5,991 bases of DNA from an uncultured Lacibacter sp. (GCF_946479605.1 NZ_CAMLGT010000232.1:1-5991); one strand, 5' to 3'; positions 1 to 5,827 are shown, numbered from the stretch's first letter. Program-made: numbers and translations. The notes: generated from the letters alone by a model not told the origin.

Positions 1-1
1 T

Positions 2-709
2 TATCATGCCATGATGGCTTTGCAACATGAAATGATCGGTATGGCTATGACCAATGCTTCTGCATTGGTAGCTCCAACATTTTCTACAGAACGTATGCTG
101 GGCACAAACCCCATAGCTGTGGCTGTACCTGCAGGTGAAGAGCCTCCTTTTGTGGCCGATATGGCAACCACAACGGCTGCAAATGGCAAGCTCGAAATAC
201 TGCAACGTAAAAACCTGGAAGCACCGGTGGGCTGGATACAGGATGCAGAAGGCAACAGCACGACCGATGCTCATGCGCTGAAAAATAAAGGAGCATTGCT
301 GCCTCTCGGCAGCGATAAAGAACACGGCAGCCATAAAGGCTATGCACTCGGCAGTATTGTTGATATTTTTTCGGCAGTACTCAGCGGTGCAAACTATGGT
401 CCGTGGGTACCGCCTTTTCCGGCGTATGTGCCCATGCCGGAAAACCAGCCCGGTAAAGGGATAGGACATTTTCTTGGTGCCATGCGTATTGATGCATTCC
501 GCAAGGCCGAAGATTTTAAAAAGGATATGGATCATTGGATACAACGTTTCCGCAGTGCAAAAACAATTGAAGGCTACGACCAGGTGCTCATACCTGGTGA
601 TCCCGAACGTTTGTTTGAAGCACAACGAATGCAGGAAGGTATTCCCTTATTGGGAACGGTTGCGGAAGATTTGGTAAAAGTTGGGCAGAAATTCAATCTC
701 TCTCTTTAA
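2..709 (+). CDS. Malate/L-lactate dehydrogenase-family (Ldh2) oxidoreductase, C-terminal part
   Basis: This is the 3' portion of a gene entering from the left edge; the frame is open from base 2 (Y-H-A-M-M) and ends with TAA at 707-709, giving 235 residues. Family members (YiaK, ComC/sulfolactate and archaeal-type malate dehydrogenases) are roughly 330-360 residues, so about 100-120 N-terminal residues, including the family's N-terminal catalytic histidine region, lie outside. Visible family signatures are M-I-G-M-A-M-T-N-A-S, the nucleotide-binding L-G-T-N-P-I-A-V segment, G-S-H-K-G-Y-A-L followed by a helix ending in L-S-G-A, and a C-terminal I-P-G-D-P-E segment. These are NAD(P)H-dependent cytoplasmic reductases or dehydrogenases of 2-oxo/2-hydroxy acids. 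Substrate cannot be decided from this fragment: malate, lactate, sulfolactate, ureidoglycolate and diketogulonate enzymes share the fold. No frameshift is seen. The ATG at 11 is internal, not the true start. Confidence 0.9.
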   Translation, partial: YHAMMALQHEMIGMAMTNASALVAPTFSTERMLGTNPIAVAVPAGEEPPFVADMATTTAANGKLEILQRKNLEAPVGWIQDAEGNSTTDAHALKNKGALLPLGSDKEHGSHKGYALGSIVDIFSAVLSGANYGPWVPPFPAYVPMPENQPGKGIGHFLGAMRIDAFRKAEDFKKDMDHWIQRFRSAKTIEGYDQVLIPGDPERLFEAQRMQEGIPLLGTVAEDLVKVGQKFNLSL

Positions 710-714
710 TTTCG
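707..714 (+). promoter_or_regulatory. Possible -7-like box for the aspartate kinase leader
   Basis: TAATTTCG at 707-714 differs by one base from the Bacteroidota -7 consensus TAnnTTTG and overlaps the stop codon of the upstream gene. A TTG that might act as a -33 element lies at 681-683, but the 23-bp spacing is long. If used, transcription would start near 720 and produce a leader of about 200 nt. This is a weak call from motif similarity alone. Confidence 0.2.
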
Positions 715-744
715 CAACCCCGTGCAGACGGGCGTTTCAGTTGC
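714..744 (+). terminator. Hairpin just after the dehydrogenase gene; possible weak terminator
   Basis: CCCGT (719-723) and ACGGG (728-732) form a perfect 5-bp stem around a GCAG loop. The stem can extend by AAC/GTT (716-718 with 734-736) across one bulged C, or alternatively by GCAAC (714-718) with GTTGC (740-744) around a 7-nt bulge. It begins 4 nt after the stop codon, where a terminator is expected. There is no proper T-run after it, only TTTC, so it could instead be a leader structure of the downstream aspartate kinase mRNA. Confidence 0.35.
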
Positions 745-761
745 TTGCACATTGAACCAGG

Positions 762-892
762 GGTTAAGACATTTCGGCTGTTAAAGATCATTTCAACTTT
801 AATAAGACGGTTGGGGGGATGATGAAGAAATTCGTCGGAATAGTCGTGTAAGAAAATGTGTAGTGGGTGAAATAGTAAACAGGTTAAGACAT
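762..892 (+). repeat. Exact 11-bp direct repeat pair in the aspartate kinase leader
   Basis: GGTTAAGACAT occurs at 762-772 and again at 882-892, exactly 120 bp apart, both inside the 209-bp gap before the aspartate kinase gene. The second copy ends 26 nt before the start codon. The first copy also contributes GGTT to a tiny AACC-agg-GGTT hairpin (755-765). The pair could be a regulator-binding site or the footprint of a small duplication; nothing in the sequence identifies a binding protein. Confidence 0.5.
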
Positions 893-918
893 AACTAAAA
901 CAGATAAAAACTACGGTA

Positions 919-2241
919 ATGAAAGTGATGAAGTTTGGCGGTACCTCGGTAGGTAAGCCTGAAAGAATGCACGATGTAGCAACCCTGATTACTCGTGACT
1001 CAGAAGAAAAGATTGTGGTGTTGAGTGCACTCAGCGGAACCACCAATTCGTTGGTGGAGATCGGTAATGCACTTGCAAATGGCGATCGTGCAGCAGCCAA
1101 ACAGGTGATTGATAAGCTGGATGCGCATTACCAGGCTTTTATCGGCAATTTACTTGTAACAGAAGAAGCGCAAACAAAATGCCGTGCAATCATTGCCGAG
1201 CATTTTGAATTTCTAAACATCATCTTAAAAATATCGTTCAACGATGCGTTGAACAAAGATATTCTGGCGCAGGGTGAGTTGATGAGCACAAAAATGTTCA
1301 GCTGCTATCTTGAAGAAAAAGGAATTGATCACATGCTGTTACCGGCCCTCGACTTTATGAGTATTGATGCTTATGAAGAACCGCAGATCGGCAGCATTAA
1401 AGTAAAGCTGAGCCAACTCATCAAACAAAATGCAGGCAAAAAAATATTCATCACACAGGGTTACATCAGCCGCAATGCAAAAGGCGAAGTGGACAACCTG
1501 AAACGTGGCGGCAGCGATTATTCTGCTTCACTCATTGCTGCTGCTATCAATGCAAGTGTGTGTGAAATATGGACAGATATTGATGGTATGCACAACAACG
1601 ATCCACGCATTGTAAAGAAAACCGTGGCCATTGAACAGCTGAGTTTTGATGAGGCTGCTGAGTTGGCTTATTTCGGTGCAAAAATTCTGCACCCGGCTTC
1701 TATCTGGCCTGCACAGCATTATAAAATTCCGGTGAAGTTGTTAAACACCATGCAGCCCGATGCAAAAGGTACATTGATCACGGAAGAAGCAGGCAGCGTG
1801 GGTGTAAAAGCAGTTGCCGCAAAAGATGGCATTACTGCTATCAAGATCAAAAGCAGCCGCATGTTGCTGGCGTATGGTTTCTTACGCAAAGTATTTGAAG
1901 TGTTTGAAAAATACCGCACTTCAATTGATATGATCACTACTTCTGAAGTGGCGGTATCACTTACCATCGACAGCAGCGCATCGCTAGATGATATTATCCG
2001 TGAGCTGGAGCCATTCGGTTCAATTGAAATCGATAAAGACCAGGCAATAGTAAGCATTGTAGGAAACGAAATTGGTAAAACAGAACATATCCTGTCGAAG
2101 TTGTTTGAAAGTATTGCAGATATTCCTGTGCGCATGGTAAGTTATGGAGGCAGTCCGCATAATGTAACCTTGCTGGTGCCCGGTTCTTACAAAACGCAAA
2201 CACTTCAGATATTGAACAAAGGAATTTTCGGTTTGGATTAA
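919..2241 (+). CDS. lysC: Monofunctional aspartate kinase, lysine-sensitive type
   Basis: Aspartate kinase phosphorylates L-aspartate with ATP to 4-phospho-L-aspartate, the committed step to lysine/diaminopimelate, threonine and methionine. At 440 residues it matches monofunctional enzymes and lacks the homoserine dehydrogenase domain of ThrA. The amino-acid kinase domain (about 1-290) carries K-F-G-G-T-S-V-G at 5-12, R-G-G-S-D-Y-S at 196-202 and W-T-D-I-D-G-M at 218-224 followed by D-P-R at 228-230. Two C-terminal ACT domains follow (about 300-440). The first has M315, G320-F-L322, D337 and T341-S-E-V344, which line up at a constant offset of three with the lysine-pocket segment of E. coli LysC (from M318 to V347), so feedback inhibition by lysine is inferred. 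Start: ATG 919 is chosen; ATG 928 (M4) also keeps the whole kinase motif. No Shine-Dalgarno sequence is evident. The lysC symbol is by resemblance; thrA-like regulation is less likely. Confidence 0.95.
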   Translation: MKVMKFGGTSVGKPERMHDVATLITRDSEEKIVVLSALSGTTNSLVEIGNALANGDRAAAKQVIDKLDAHYQAFIGNLLVTEEAQTKCRAIIAEHFEFLNIILKISFNDALNKDILAQGELMSTKMFSCYLEEKGIDHMLLPALDFMSIDAYEEPQIGSIKVKLSQLIKQNAGKKIFITQGYISRNAKGEVDNLKRGGSDYSASLIAAAINASVCEIWTDIDGMHNNDPRIVKKTVAIEQLSFDEAAELAYFGAKILHPASIWPAQHYKIPVKLLNTMQPDAKGTLITEEAGSVGVKAVAAKDGITAIKIKSSRMLLAYGFLRKVFEVFEKYRTSIDMITTSEVAVSLTIDSSASLDDIIRELEPFGSIEIDKDQAIVSIVGNEIGKTEHILSKLFESIADIPVRMVSYGGSPHNVTLLVPGSYKTQTLQILNKGIFGLD

Positions 2242-2297
2242 CAGAAGATTATTCAGGTTATTCGTTTATTGTCGGTCCGTAATTGTATATTCATTAT

Positions 2298-3155
2298 ATG
2301 CAGTTACGGATTTTTTTATGGATCACTTTTCTTCTTACAACAGTTGCTGCTTCATCCCAAAATCTTTCAGGTGTATGGGAGGGAAGTTTTTTTCTGAACC
2401 GGAGTAAGAAAGCTAAAATGAATGTGCGTCTTGAATTAATGAATAATGGAGGGGAAGTGATTGGCGTTGTTTCAATCAGGGGCTTTGATAAAAACGTTGT
2501 GTATGGTTGCGATTATCTTGTAACAGGCTTGGTTGCAGGAAAGCAGACAAAGCTTATCCGCAAAAATCTGCGCAGGGCTGTGTCTATGACCCAAGGTGAT
2601 TGTAATTATTTTCATTACCTGGAATTGTTTACCGGCAAGCCGGATACCACAACAACAATTTCCGGCAACTGGGTGTGGGCAGAAGAAAGATGGGATTCTT
2701 TTTCAGCCAAAAAAACGGAAGACGCTATTTCTGAAACAGCAAAGGATGAGATCAGCAGCTATATCAAAGAAACCTATGAAAATATTGAACAAAGCAATAT
2801 GGTATTGCCTGTTGATGAGCGATTGAATGAAACCATTGCAGAACTGCCGGCCGACAGTACTGAACTTATAATTGACATCAGCTCTGTTGATAAAGATGTT
2901 CACGACTCTGTTACTGTATTGATCAACGGAAACCCTGTAAAGGAACGTGTTGGTCTTGGCAGACAGGCTTTGCGCATACGGTTGCAGTATGTTGAACCCG
3001 GATTTACTTCTATTATTGTGGTGAGTGAATCGGTTGTAAAACGAAGGCTGAAGTTGAATATAGCTGTAAAACAAAATGAGCAGCAAAAAGAATGGATGGC
3101 TGAGCCCGGTTTTGTGAGGAATGTCATGTTATTACTGGTGCAAAAGCAGGAATAG
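2298..3155 (+). CDS. Secreted protein of unknown function, lipocalin-like N-terminal part
   Basis: I do not recognise this 285-residue protein by name. Residues 1-20 form a signal peptide: Q-L-R, then a hydrophobic core (about 5-18) and a small-residue A-A-S-S site before Q21, so export to the periplasm or beyond is predicted; no lipobox cysteine is present. Residues 22-132 run from N-L-S-G-V-W-E-G to G-N-W-V-W, a pattern like small beta-barrel or lipocalin-like domains. Residues 135-185 are charged and helix-prone, probably a linker. Residues 187-258 (beta-rich, with D-K-D-V-H-D-S-V-T-V-L-I-N-G-N) resemble a beta-sandwich seen in other Bacteroidota secreted proteins where a phrase like D-G-D-S-V-S-V-x-L-N-G recurs; this is inference from memory. 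The start ATG 2298 begins the signal peptide directly; a TTG at 2283 would only add five residues. It lies 56 bp after lysC and 45 bp before proline dehydrogenase, without an evident functional link to either. Confidence 0.85.
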   Translation: MQLRIFLWITFLLTTVAASSQNLSGVWEGSFFLNRSKKAKMNVRLELMNNGGEVIGVVSIRGFDKNVVYGCDYLVTGLVAGKQTKLIRKNLRRAVSMTQGDCNYFHYLELFTGKPDTTTTISGNWVWAEERWDSFSAKKTEDAISETAKDEISSYIKETYENIEQSNMVLPVDERLNETIAELPADSTELIIDISSVDKDVHDSVTVLINGNPVKERVGLGRQALRIRLQYVEPGFTSIIVVSESVVKRRLKLNIAVKQNEQQKEWMAEPGFVRNVMLLLVQKQE

Positions 3156-3171
3156 CCGGTTCTTTTTCTGC

Positions 3172-3179
3172 TATATTTG
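3172..3179 (+). promoter_or_regulatory. -7-like promoter box before proline dehydrogenase
   Basis: TATATTTG is an exact match to the Bacteroidota -7 consensus TAnnTTTG. It lies in the 45-bp gap between the secreted protein gene and the proline dehydrogenase ATG at 3201, so a short leader of roughly 15 nt is expected. No TTG or TTTG is found at the usual -33 distance, which lowers confidence. The box overlaps the TTG at 3177 and so argues against that codon being the translation start. Confidence 0.5.
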
Positions 3180-3200
3180 CCACCTCAAATCGTAAAAAGC

Positions 3201-4433
3201 ATGCAGAACAATTCGAAGGTATCTTTCGAGAATACCGCTAATGCCTTTGCCTATAAAAATGATACGCAGTTAAAAAAAGCTCATTTCCTTTTTTCTTCTA
3301 TGGGCTATCAATGGCTGGTAGATATTGGTACCCGTCTTACTCCTTGGGCTATTAAAGCCGGTTTGCCGGTAAAAGGTCTAATCCGCTCAACTTTATTTGA
3401 ACAGTTTGTGGGTGGTGAAACACTGGAACAAACAGCAAAAGTGGCCGATAAGCTGGAAGAGTTTCATGTACAGGTAATTCTTGATTATGGTGTAGAAGGC
3501 GGCGATTATGGTGAGGAAGAAAAAGATCATTCCTGTGATCAGTTTATCAAGGTAATCAACTATGCTGCTACACAGGCCAATATTCCGTTTATGAGTGTAA
3601 AGGTAACGGGCATTGCACGGTTTGCCTTGCTGGAAAAAATGGATGAGCTGATGCACAAAGCAACGGGGTCTTTGGTTCGTCGCTATGAAGCAGCTTTGGA
3701 GCAATTGAATGCTGATGAAAAAGCTGAGTGGCAACGGGTGTGTAACCGTATGGAAAAAATTTGTTCTGCTGCTGCTGCAAAAAAAGTGGGTGTGTTGATT
3801 GATGCGGAAGAAACCTGGATTCAGGATCCTGTTGATGCATTAACCATGCTCATGATGGATCAGTATAACAAAACCAACGCTGTATTATACAATACGGCCC
3901 AGCTTTACCGCCATGATCGCTACCAGTTTTTGTGCGATTGTTACGAAGCTGCCGAGCAACGCAACTTTATCCTCGGTATAAAAATCGTACGTGGTGCGTA
4001 CATGGAAAAAGAACGCAAGCGTGCAGCGGATATGGGCTATCCTTCACCAATACAGCCTGATAAAGAAACCTGCGACAGCGATTACAACCGTGCAGTAGAG
4101 TTTTGCATTGCGCATGTAGATCGTATTGCTGTTATTGTAGCATCACATAACGAATACAGCAATCAGCTTGCAGCCGAACTGCTGCACAGCAAAGGCTTGC
4201 CGCATAATCATCCGCATGTGCATTTCAGCCAACTGTACGGCATGAGCGATCATATTACGTTCAACCTTGCCAAAGAAGGCTATTCGGTAAGTAAGTATCT
4301 GCCGTTTGGCCCCATTGAAGATGTGGTGCCTTACCTCATGCGCCGTGCACAGGAAAACAGTTCGGTTAGCGGACAAACGGGAAGAGAACTGCTGCTGATT
4401 AAAAAGGAATTGGCCAGAAGGGGTGTAAAGTAA
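3201..4433 (+). CDS. Proline dehydrogenase, monofunctional, eukaryote-like
   Basis: Proline dehydrogenase oxidises L-proline to pyrroline-5-carboxylate with FAD, passing electrons to the quinone pool at the inner face of the membrane; a separate P5C dehydrogenase must finish the route to glutamate, and none is in this window. The protein is 410 residues. Signatures: V-D-A/L-I-D-A-E-E-T-W-type beta strand in the middle (L-I-D-A-E-E-T-W), V-R-G-A-Y-M-E-K-E with R264, V-A-S-H-N-E, and Y366-L-P-F-G-P-I-E-D then R381-R382-A-Q-E-N. Y366 and R381/R382 have the same 15-residue spacing as the substrate-binding Tyr and Arg-Arg pair of bacterial PutA. The region before the L-I-D-A-E-E strand contains a helical insertion (L-N-A-D-E-K-A-E-W), as in mitochondrial PRODH, rather than the short Deinococcus/Bacillus form. 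Start: ATG 3201 is preferred over TTG 3177 because it follows the -7 box at a sensible distance. Confidence 0.94.
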   Translation: MQNNSKVSFENTANAFAYKNDTQLKKAHFLFSSMGYQWLVDIGTRLTPWAIKAGLPVKGLIRSTLFEQFVGGETLEQTAKVADKLEEFHVQVILDYGVEGGDYGEEEKDHSCDQFIKVINYAATQANIPFMSVKVTGIARFALLEKMDELMHKATGSLVRRYEAALEQLNADEKAEWQRVCNRMEKICSAAAAKKVGVLIDAEETWIQDPVDALTMLMMDQYNKTNAVLYNTAQLYRHDRYQFLCDCYEAAEQRNFILGIKIVRGAYMEKERKRAADMGYPSPIQPDKETCDSDYNRAVEFCIAHVDRIAVIVASHNEYSNQLAAELLHSKGLPHNHPHVHFSQLYGMSDHITFNLAKEGYSVSKYLPFGPIEDVVPYLMRRAQENSSVSGQTGRELLLIKKELARRGVK

Positions 4434-4465
4434 TTTCCTTCGATATTGTCTGTACACAATCAATC

Positions 4466-4485
4466 CACAGGGCACTTTGCCTGTG
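4466..4485 (+). terminator. Hairpin between proline dehydrogenase and thyA
   Basis: CACAGGGCA (4466-4474), loop CTT, TGCCTGTG (4478-4485) form an 8-bp stem with one bulged G, 33 nt after the proline dehydrogenase stop. An alternative pairs GGCAC (4471-4475) with GTGCC at 4483-4487 or at 4497-4501, the latter followed by TTTT. No strong U-tract follows the best stem, so it is a weak terminator candidate; the pairing may also be a by-product of the repeat array that overlaps it. Confidence 0.3.
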
Positions 4486-4506
4486 CCTTGTAACTTGTGC
4501 CTTTTA
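4472..4506 (+). repeat. Degenerate 7-bp-period array upstream of thyA
   Basis: The stretch reads in 7-bp steps as GCACTTT, GCCTGTG, CCTTGTA, ACTTGTG, CCTTTTA, with TGTGCCTT repeated exactly at 4482-4489 and 4496-4503, that is 14 bp or two units apart. It sits 15-49 bp before the thyA start and overlaps both the weak hairpin and the putative thyA promoter. The unit differs from that of the arrays downstream of thyA, though the period is the same. Confidence 0.45.
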
Positions 4507-4515
4507 GTTACCTTG
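4488..4515 (+). promoter_or_regulatory. Candidate thyA promoter (-33 TTG, -7 TACCTTG)
   Basis: TTG at 4488-4490 and TACCTTG at 4509-4515 are separated by 18 bp, in the range for the Bacteroidota primary-sigma promoter (TTTG and TAnnTTTG); the -7 box lacks one T. The box ends only 5 nt before ATG 4521, so transcription from it would give a nearly leaderless mRNA. Motif-based and moderately uncertain. Confidence 0.35.
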
Positions 4516-4520
4516 CAGCC

Positions 4521-5315
4521 ATGCAACAATACCACGCTTTACTACAGCATATATTGGATAACGGAACCGAAAAAACCGATCGTACCGGTACGGGTACAAA
4601 AAGTGTGTTCGGTTACCAGATGCGTTTCAACCTCAGCGAAGGTTTTCCGTTGGTAACAACGAAAAAAGTACACTTGCGCAGCATCATTCACGAATTGCTA
4701 TGGTTTCTTAAAGGCGAAACCAACATCGCTTACCTCAAAGAAAACGGTGTAAGTATTTGGGATGAATGGGCCGATGAAAACGGTGAGCTTGGTCCAGTGT
4801 ATGGCAAGCAGTGGCGTAGCTGGGAAGGAGCAAACGGTGTGGTAATTGACCAGGTGACAGATATCATCAACCAGATCAAAAAAAATCCTGACAGTCGTCG
4901 TCTCATCATCAGTGCATGGAATGTGGCCGATCTGCCAAAGATGGCGTTGATGCCTTGTCATACTATTTTTCAATTCTATGTGGCTGATGGCAAACTCAGT
5001 TGTCAGTTATACCAACGCAGTGCCGATGTGTTTTTGGGTGTACCGTTCAATATTGCATCGTATGCCTTGTTAACGCTGATGATTGCACAGGTATGCGATC
5101 TGCAGCCCGGCGATTTTGTGCATACGTTTGGTGATGTGCATATTTACAGCAATCACATGGAGCAGGTGAAGTTGCAGTTAAGCCGCAACCCGTTTCCATT
5201 GCCAACCATGAAGCTGAATCCTGAAGTGAAAGATATTTTCCAATTCAAGTTTGAAGATTTTACGCTGGAGAATTACCAGAGTCATGGAGCAATTAAAGCG
5301 CCGGTAGCGGTGTAG
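4521..5315 (+). CDS. thyA: Thymidylate synthase (ThyA)
   Basis: ThyA methylates dUMP to dTMP with 5,10-methylenetetrahydrofolate, releasing dihydrofolate, in the cytoplasm as a homodimer. From ATG 4521 the protein is 264 residues, the same length as E. coli ThyA, and it can be aligned to it residue for residue by eye. Active-site residues fall at the E. coli numbers: R21 (phosphate), E58, W80, Y94, nucleophile C146 in M-P-C-H, R166 and S167 in Y-Q-R-S, D169, N177, and H207/Y209 in D-V-H-I-Y. The folate-contacting C-terminus is A-P-V-A-V, with Val in place of the E. coli Ile. A GTG at 4497 would only add a non-conserved extension and lies in repeat DNA, so ATG 4521 is chosen. Its partner folA is downstream, but separated by a four-helix-bundle gene. 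The FAD-dependent ThyX family is excluded. Confidence 0.98.
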   Translation: MQQYHALLQHILDNGTEKTDRTGTGTKSVFGYQMRFNLSEGFPLVTTKKVHLRSIIHELLWFLKGETNIAYLKENGVSIWDEWADENGELGPVYGKQWRSWEGANGVVIDQVTDIINQIKKNPDSRRLIISAWNVADLPKMALMPCHTIFQFYVADGKLSCQLYQRSADVFLGVPFNIASYALLTLMIAQVCDLQPGDFVHTFGDVHIYSNHMEQVKLQLSRNPFPLPTMKLNPEVKDIFQFKFEDFTLENYQSHGAIKAPVAV

Positions 5316-5319
5316 TGAA

Positions 5320-5354
5320 AATGAAGAATGAAAAAGATGGAATGAGAAATGAAG
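5320..5354 (+). repeat. Left heptad array (five AATGARR-type units)
   Basis: Starting 5 nt after the thyA stop, AATGA occurs at 5320, 5327, 5341 and 5348, always in steps of 7 or 14 bp; the units are AATGAAG, AATGAAA, AAGATGG (degenerate), AATGAGA and AATGAAG. The array is 35 bp long. It is the inverted counterpart of the 35-bp array at 5792-5826: read unit by unit against the complement of that array, about 26 of 35 bases agree. AATGAAAAA (5327-5335) has an exact inverted match at 5790-5798. Confidence 0.6.
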
Positions 5355-5400
5355 AAGTAATGCAAACTGTGGAATCAATGCTCAACCAAAAACACCGCAT

Positions 5401-5781
5401 ATGGAAAACAGTAACAAATTCGATCTGGAAGATCGCCTTGTAGATTTTGCATGTATGTGTCTGGATGTTTGCGAACTTCTTCCTGCTACCAAAGCAGGAC
5501 AAAATCTCGAATATCAGTTGTCGAAAAGCGGAACAGCTCCAGCTTTAATTTATGGCGAAGCACAGGCGGCAGAATCAAGAGCCGATTTTTTGCATAAGAT
5601 GAAATTGTGTTTGAAGGAAATCAAGGAGTCAAGAATCAATCTTAAAATCATCAGGCGCAAACCTGTTGTTATAGATGAGAAAGTAGAAAAAGCATTTACT
5701 GAAAGTAATGAGTTGATGGCAATCTTTCTGAAGAGTATTGAAACTGCTCAAAGAAATGACGAACGAAGAAAGAAGCAGTAA
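5401..5781 (+). CDS. Four-helix-bundle protein, 23S rRNA intervening-sequence (IVP/S23) family
   Basis: This 126-residue protein matches the small four-helix-bundle family first seen encoded in intervening sequences of 23S rRNA genes and related to Avd of diversity-generating retroelements. The family core is visible at about 35-75: L-E-Y-Q-L-S-K-S-G-T-A, E-A-Q-A-A-E-S-R-A-D-F-L-H-K-M-K and L-K-E-I-K-E-S. Predicted helices lie at about 9-27, 33-58, 60-86 and 92-118, with a basic tail (E-R-R-K-K-Q). There is no signal peptide or membrane segment. The biochemical role of stand-alone members is not established; known relatives form pentameric barrels with positively charged surfaces that bind nucleic acid. 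ATG 5401 is the only good start, since the frame closes upstream at 5350 with no earlier ATG. It lies between thyA and folA, has no sequence link to folate metabolism, and is bracketed by inverted 7-bp repeat arrays, suggesting it arrived as a cassette. Confidence 0.88.
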   Translation: MENSNKFDLEDRLVDFACMCLDVCELLPATKAGQNLEYQLSKSGTAPALIYGEAQAAESRADFLHKMKLCLKEIKESRINLKIIRRKPVVIDEKVEKAFTESNELMAIFLKSIETAQRNDERRKKQ

Positions 5782-5791
5782 GTTGGGTGTT

Positions 5792-5826
5792 TTTCATTTA
5801 TCATTATTCATTTTTTATTTTTCATT
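5792..5826 (-). repeat. Right heptad array (five TTTCATT-type units) abutting folA
   Basis: The + strand reads in 7-bp steps as TTTCATT, TATCATT, ATTCATT, TTTTATT, TTTCATT; the complement gives AATGAWA-type units like the left array. TTTTTCATTTAT occurs exactly twice, at 5790-5801 and 5818-5829, 28 bp or four units apart. The second copy runs into the folA start codon. The array begins 10 nt after the four-helix-bundle stop codon, so the whole folA 5' region is repeat DNA. Confidence 0.65.
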
Positions 5827-5827
5827 T

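Larger units (their letters stand above)
5320..5826. mobile_element. Putative 507-bp cassette: four-helix-bundle gene between inverted heptad arrays
   Basis: Two 35-bp arrays, each of five degenerate 7-bp units and in opposite orientation, flank a single gene of the 23S-IVP family. The block starts 4 nt after the thyA stop codon and ends 1 nt before the folA start codon, so removing it would leave thyA and folA about 5 nt apart. No transposase, integrase or clear target-site duplication is seen, so any movement would have to be helped in trans. Element status is an inference from architecture; low-complexity AT-rich spacer DNA is the alternative. Confidence 0.35.

Noticed and set aside
710..918. 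Lysine riboswitch in the aspartate kinase leader
   Set aside because: The length would allow it, but I do not see the conserved lysine-riboswitch core blocks and the only solid stem is a short hairpin at the far 5' end.
1719..2135. 138-residue antisense ORF within lysC
   Set aside because: It is a shadow of the strongly supported lysC frame and has no recognisable domain; the same applies to the other antisense ORFs in the window.
3177..3200. TTG start giving an 8-residue longer proline dehydrogenase
   Set aside because: The TTG is part of the TATATTTG -7 box; ATG 3201 fits the promoter and the family start better.
4445..4460. ATTGT-ctgtac-ACAAT hairpin after proline dehydrogenase
   Set aside because: A 5-bp AT-rich stem without a T-run is too weak to call a terminator and is expected by chance.
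4497..4520. GTG start giving an 8-residue longer ThyA
   Set aside because: The extension is encoded by repeat and promoter DNA, and ATG 4521 gives exactly the usual 264 residues with E. coli numbering of the active site.
5321..5443. A 40-codon + strand ORF (starting M-K-N-E-K) running from the left heptad array into the four-helix-bundle gene
   Set aside because: It is read largely through the repeat, is out of frame with the real gene, and its composition follows from translating AATGARR units; no family resemblance.
5401..5781. Avd accessory protein of a diversity-generating retroelement
   Set aside because: The fold family is shared, but there is no reverse transcriptase, no template/variable repeat pair and no target gene in the window.
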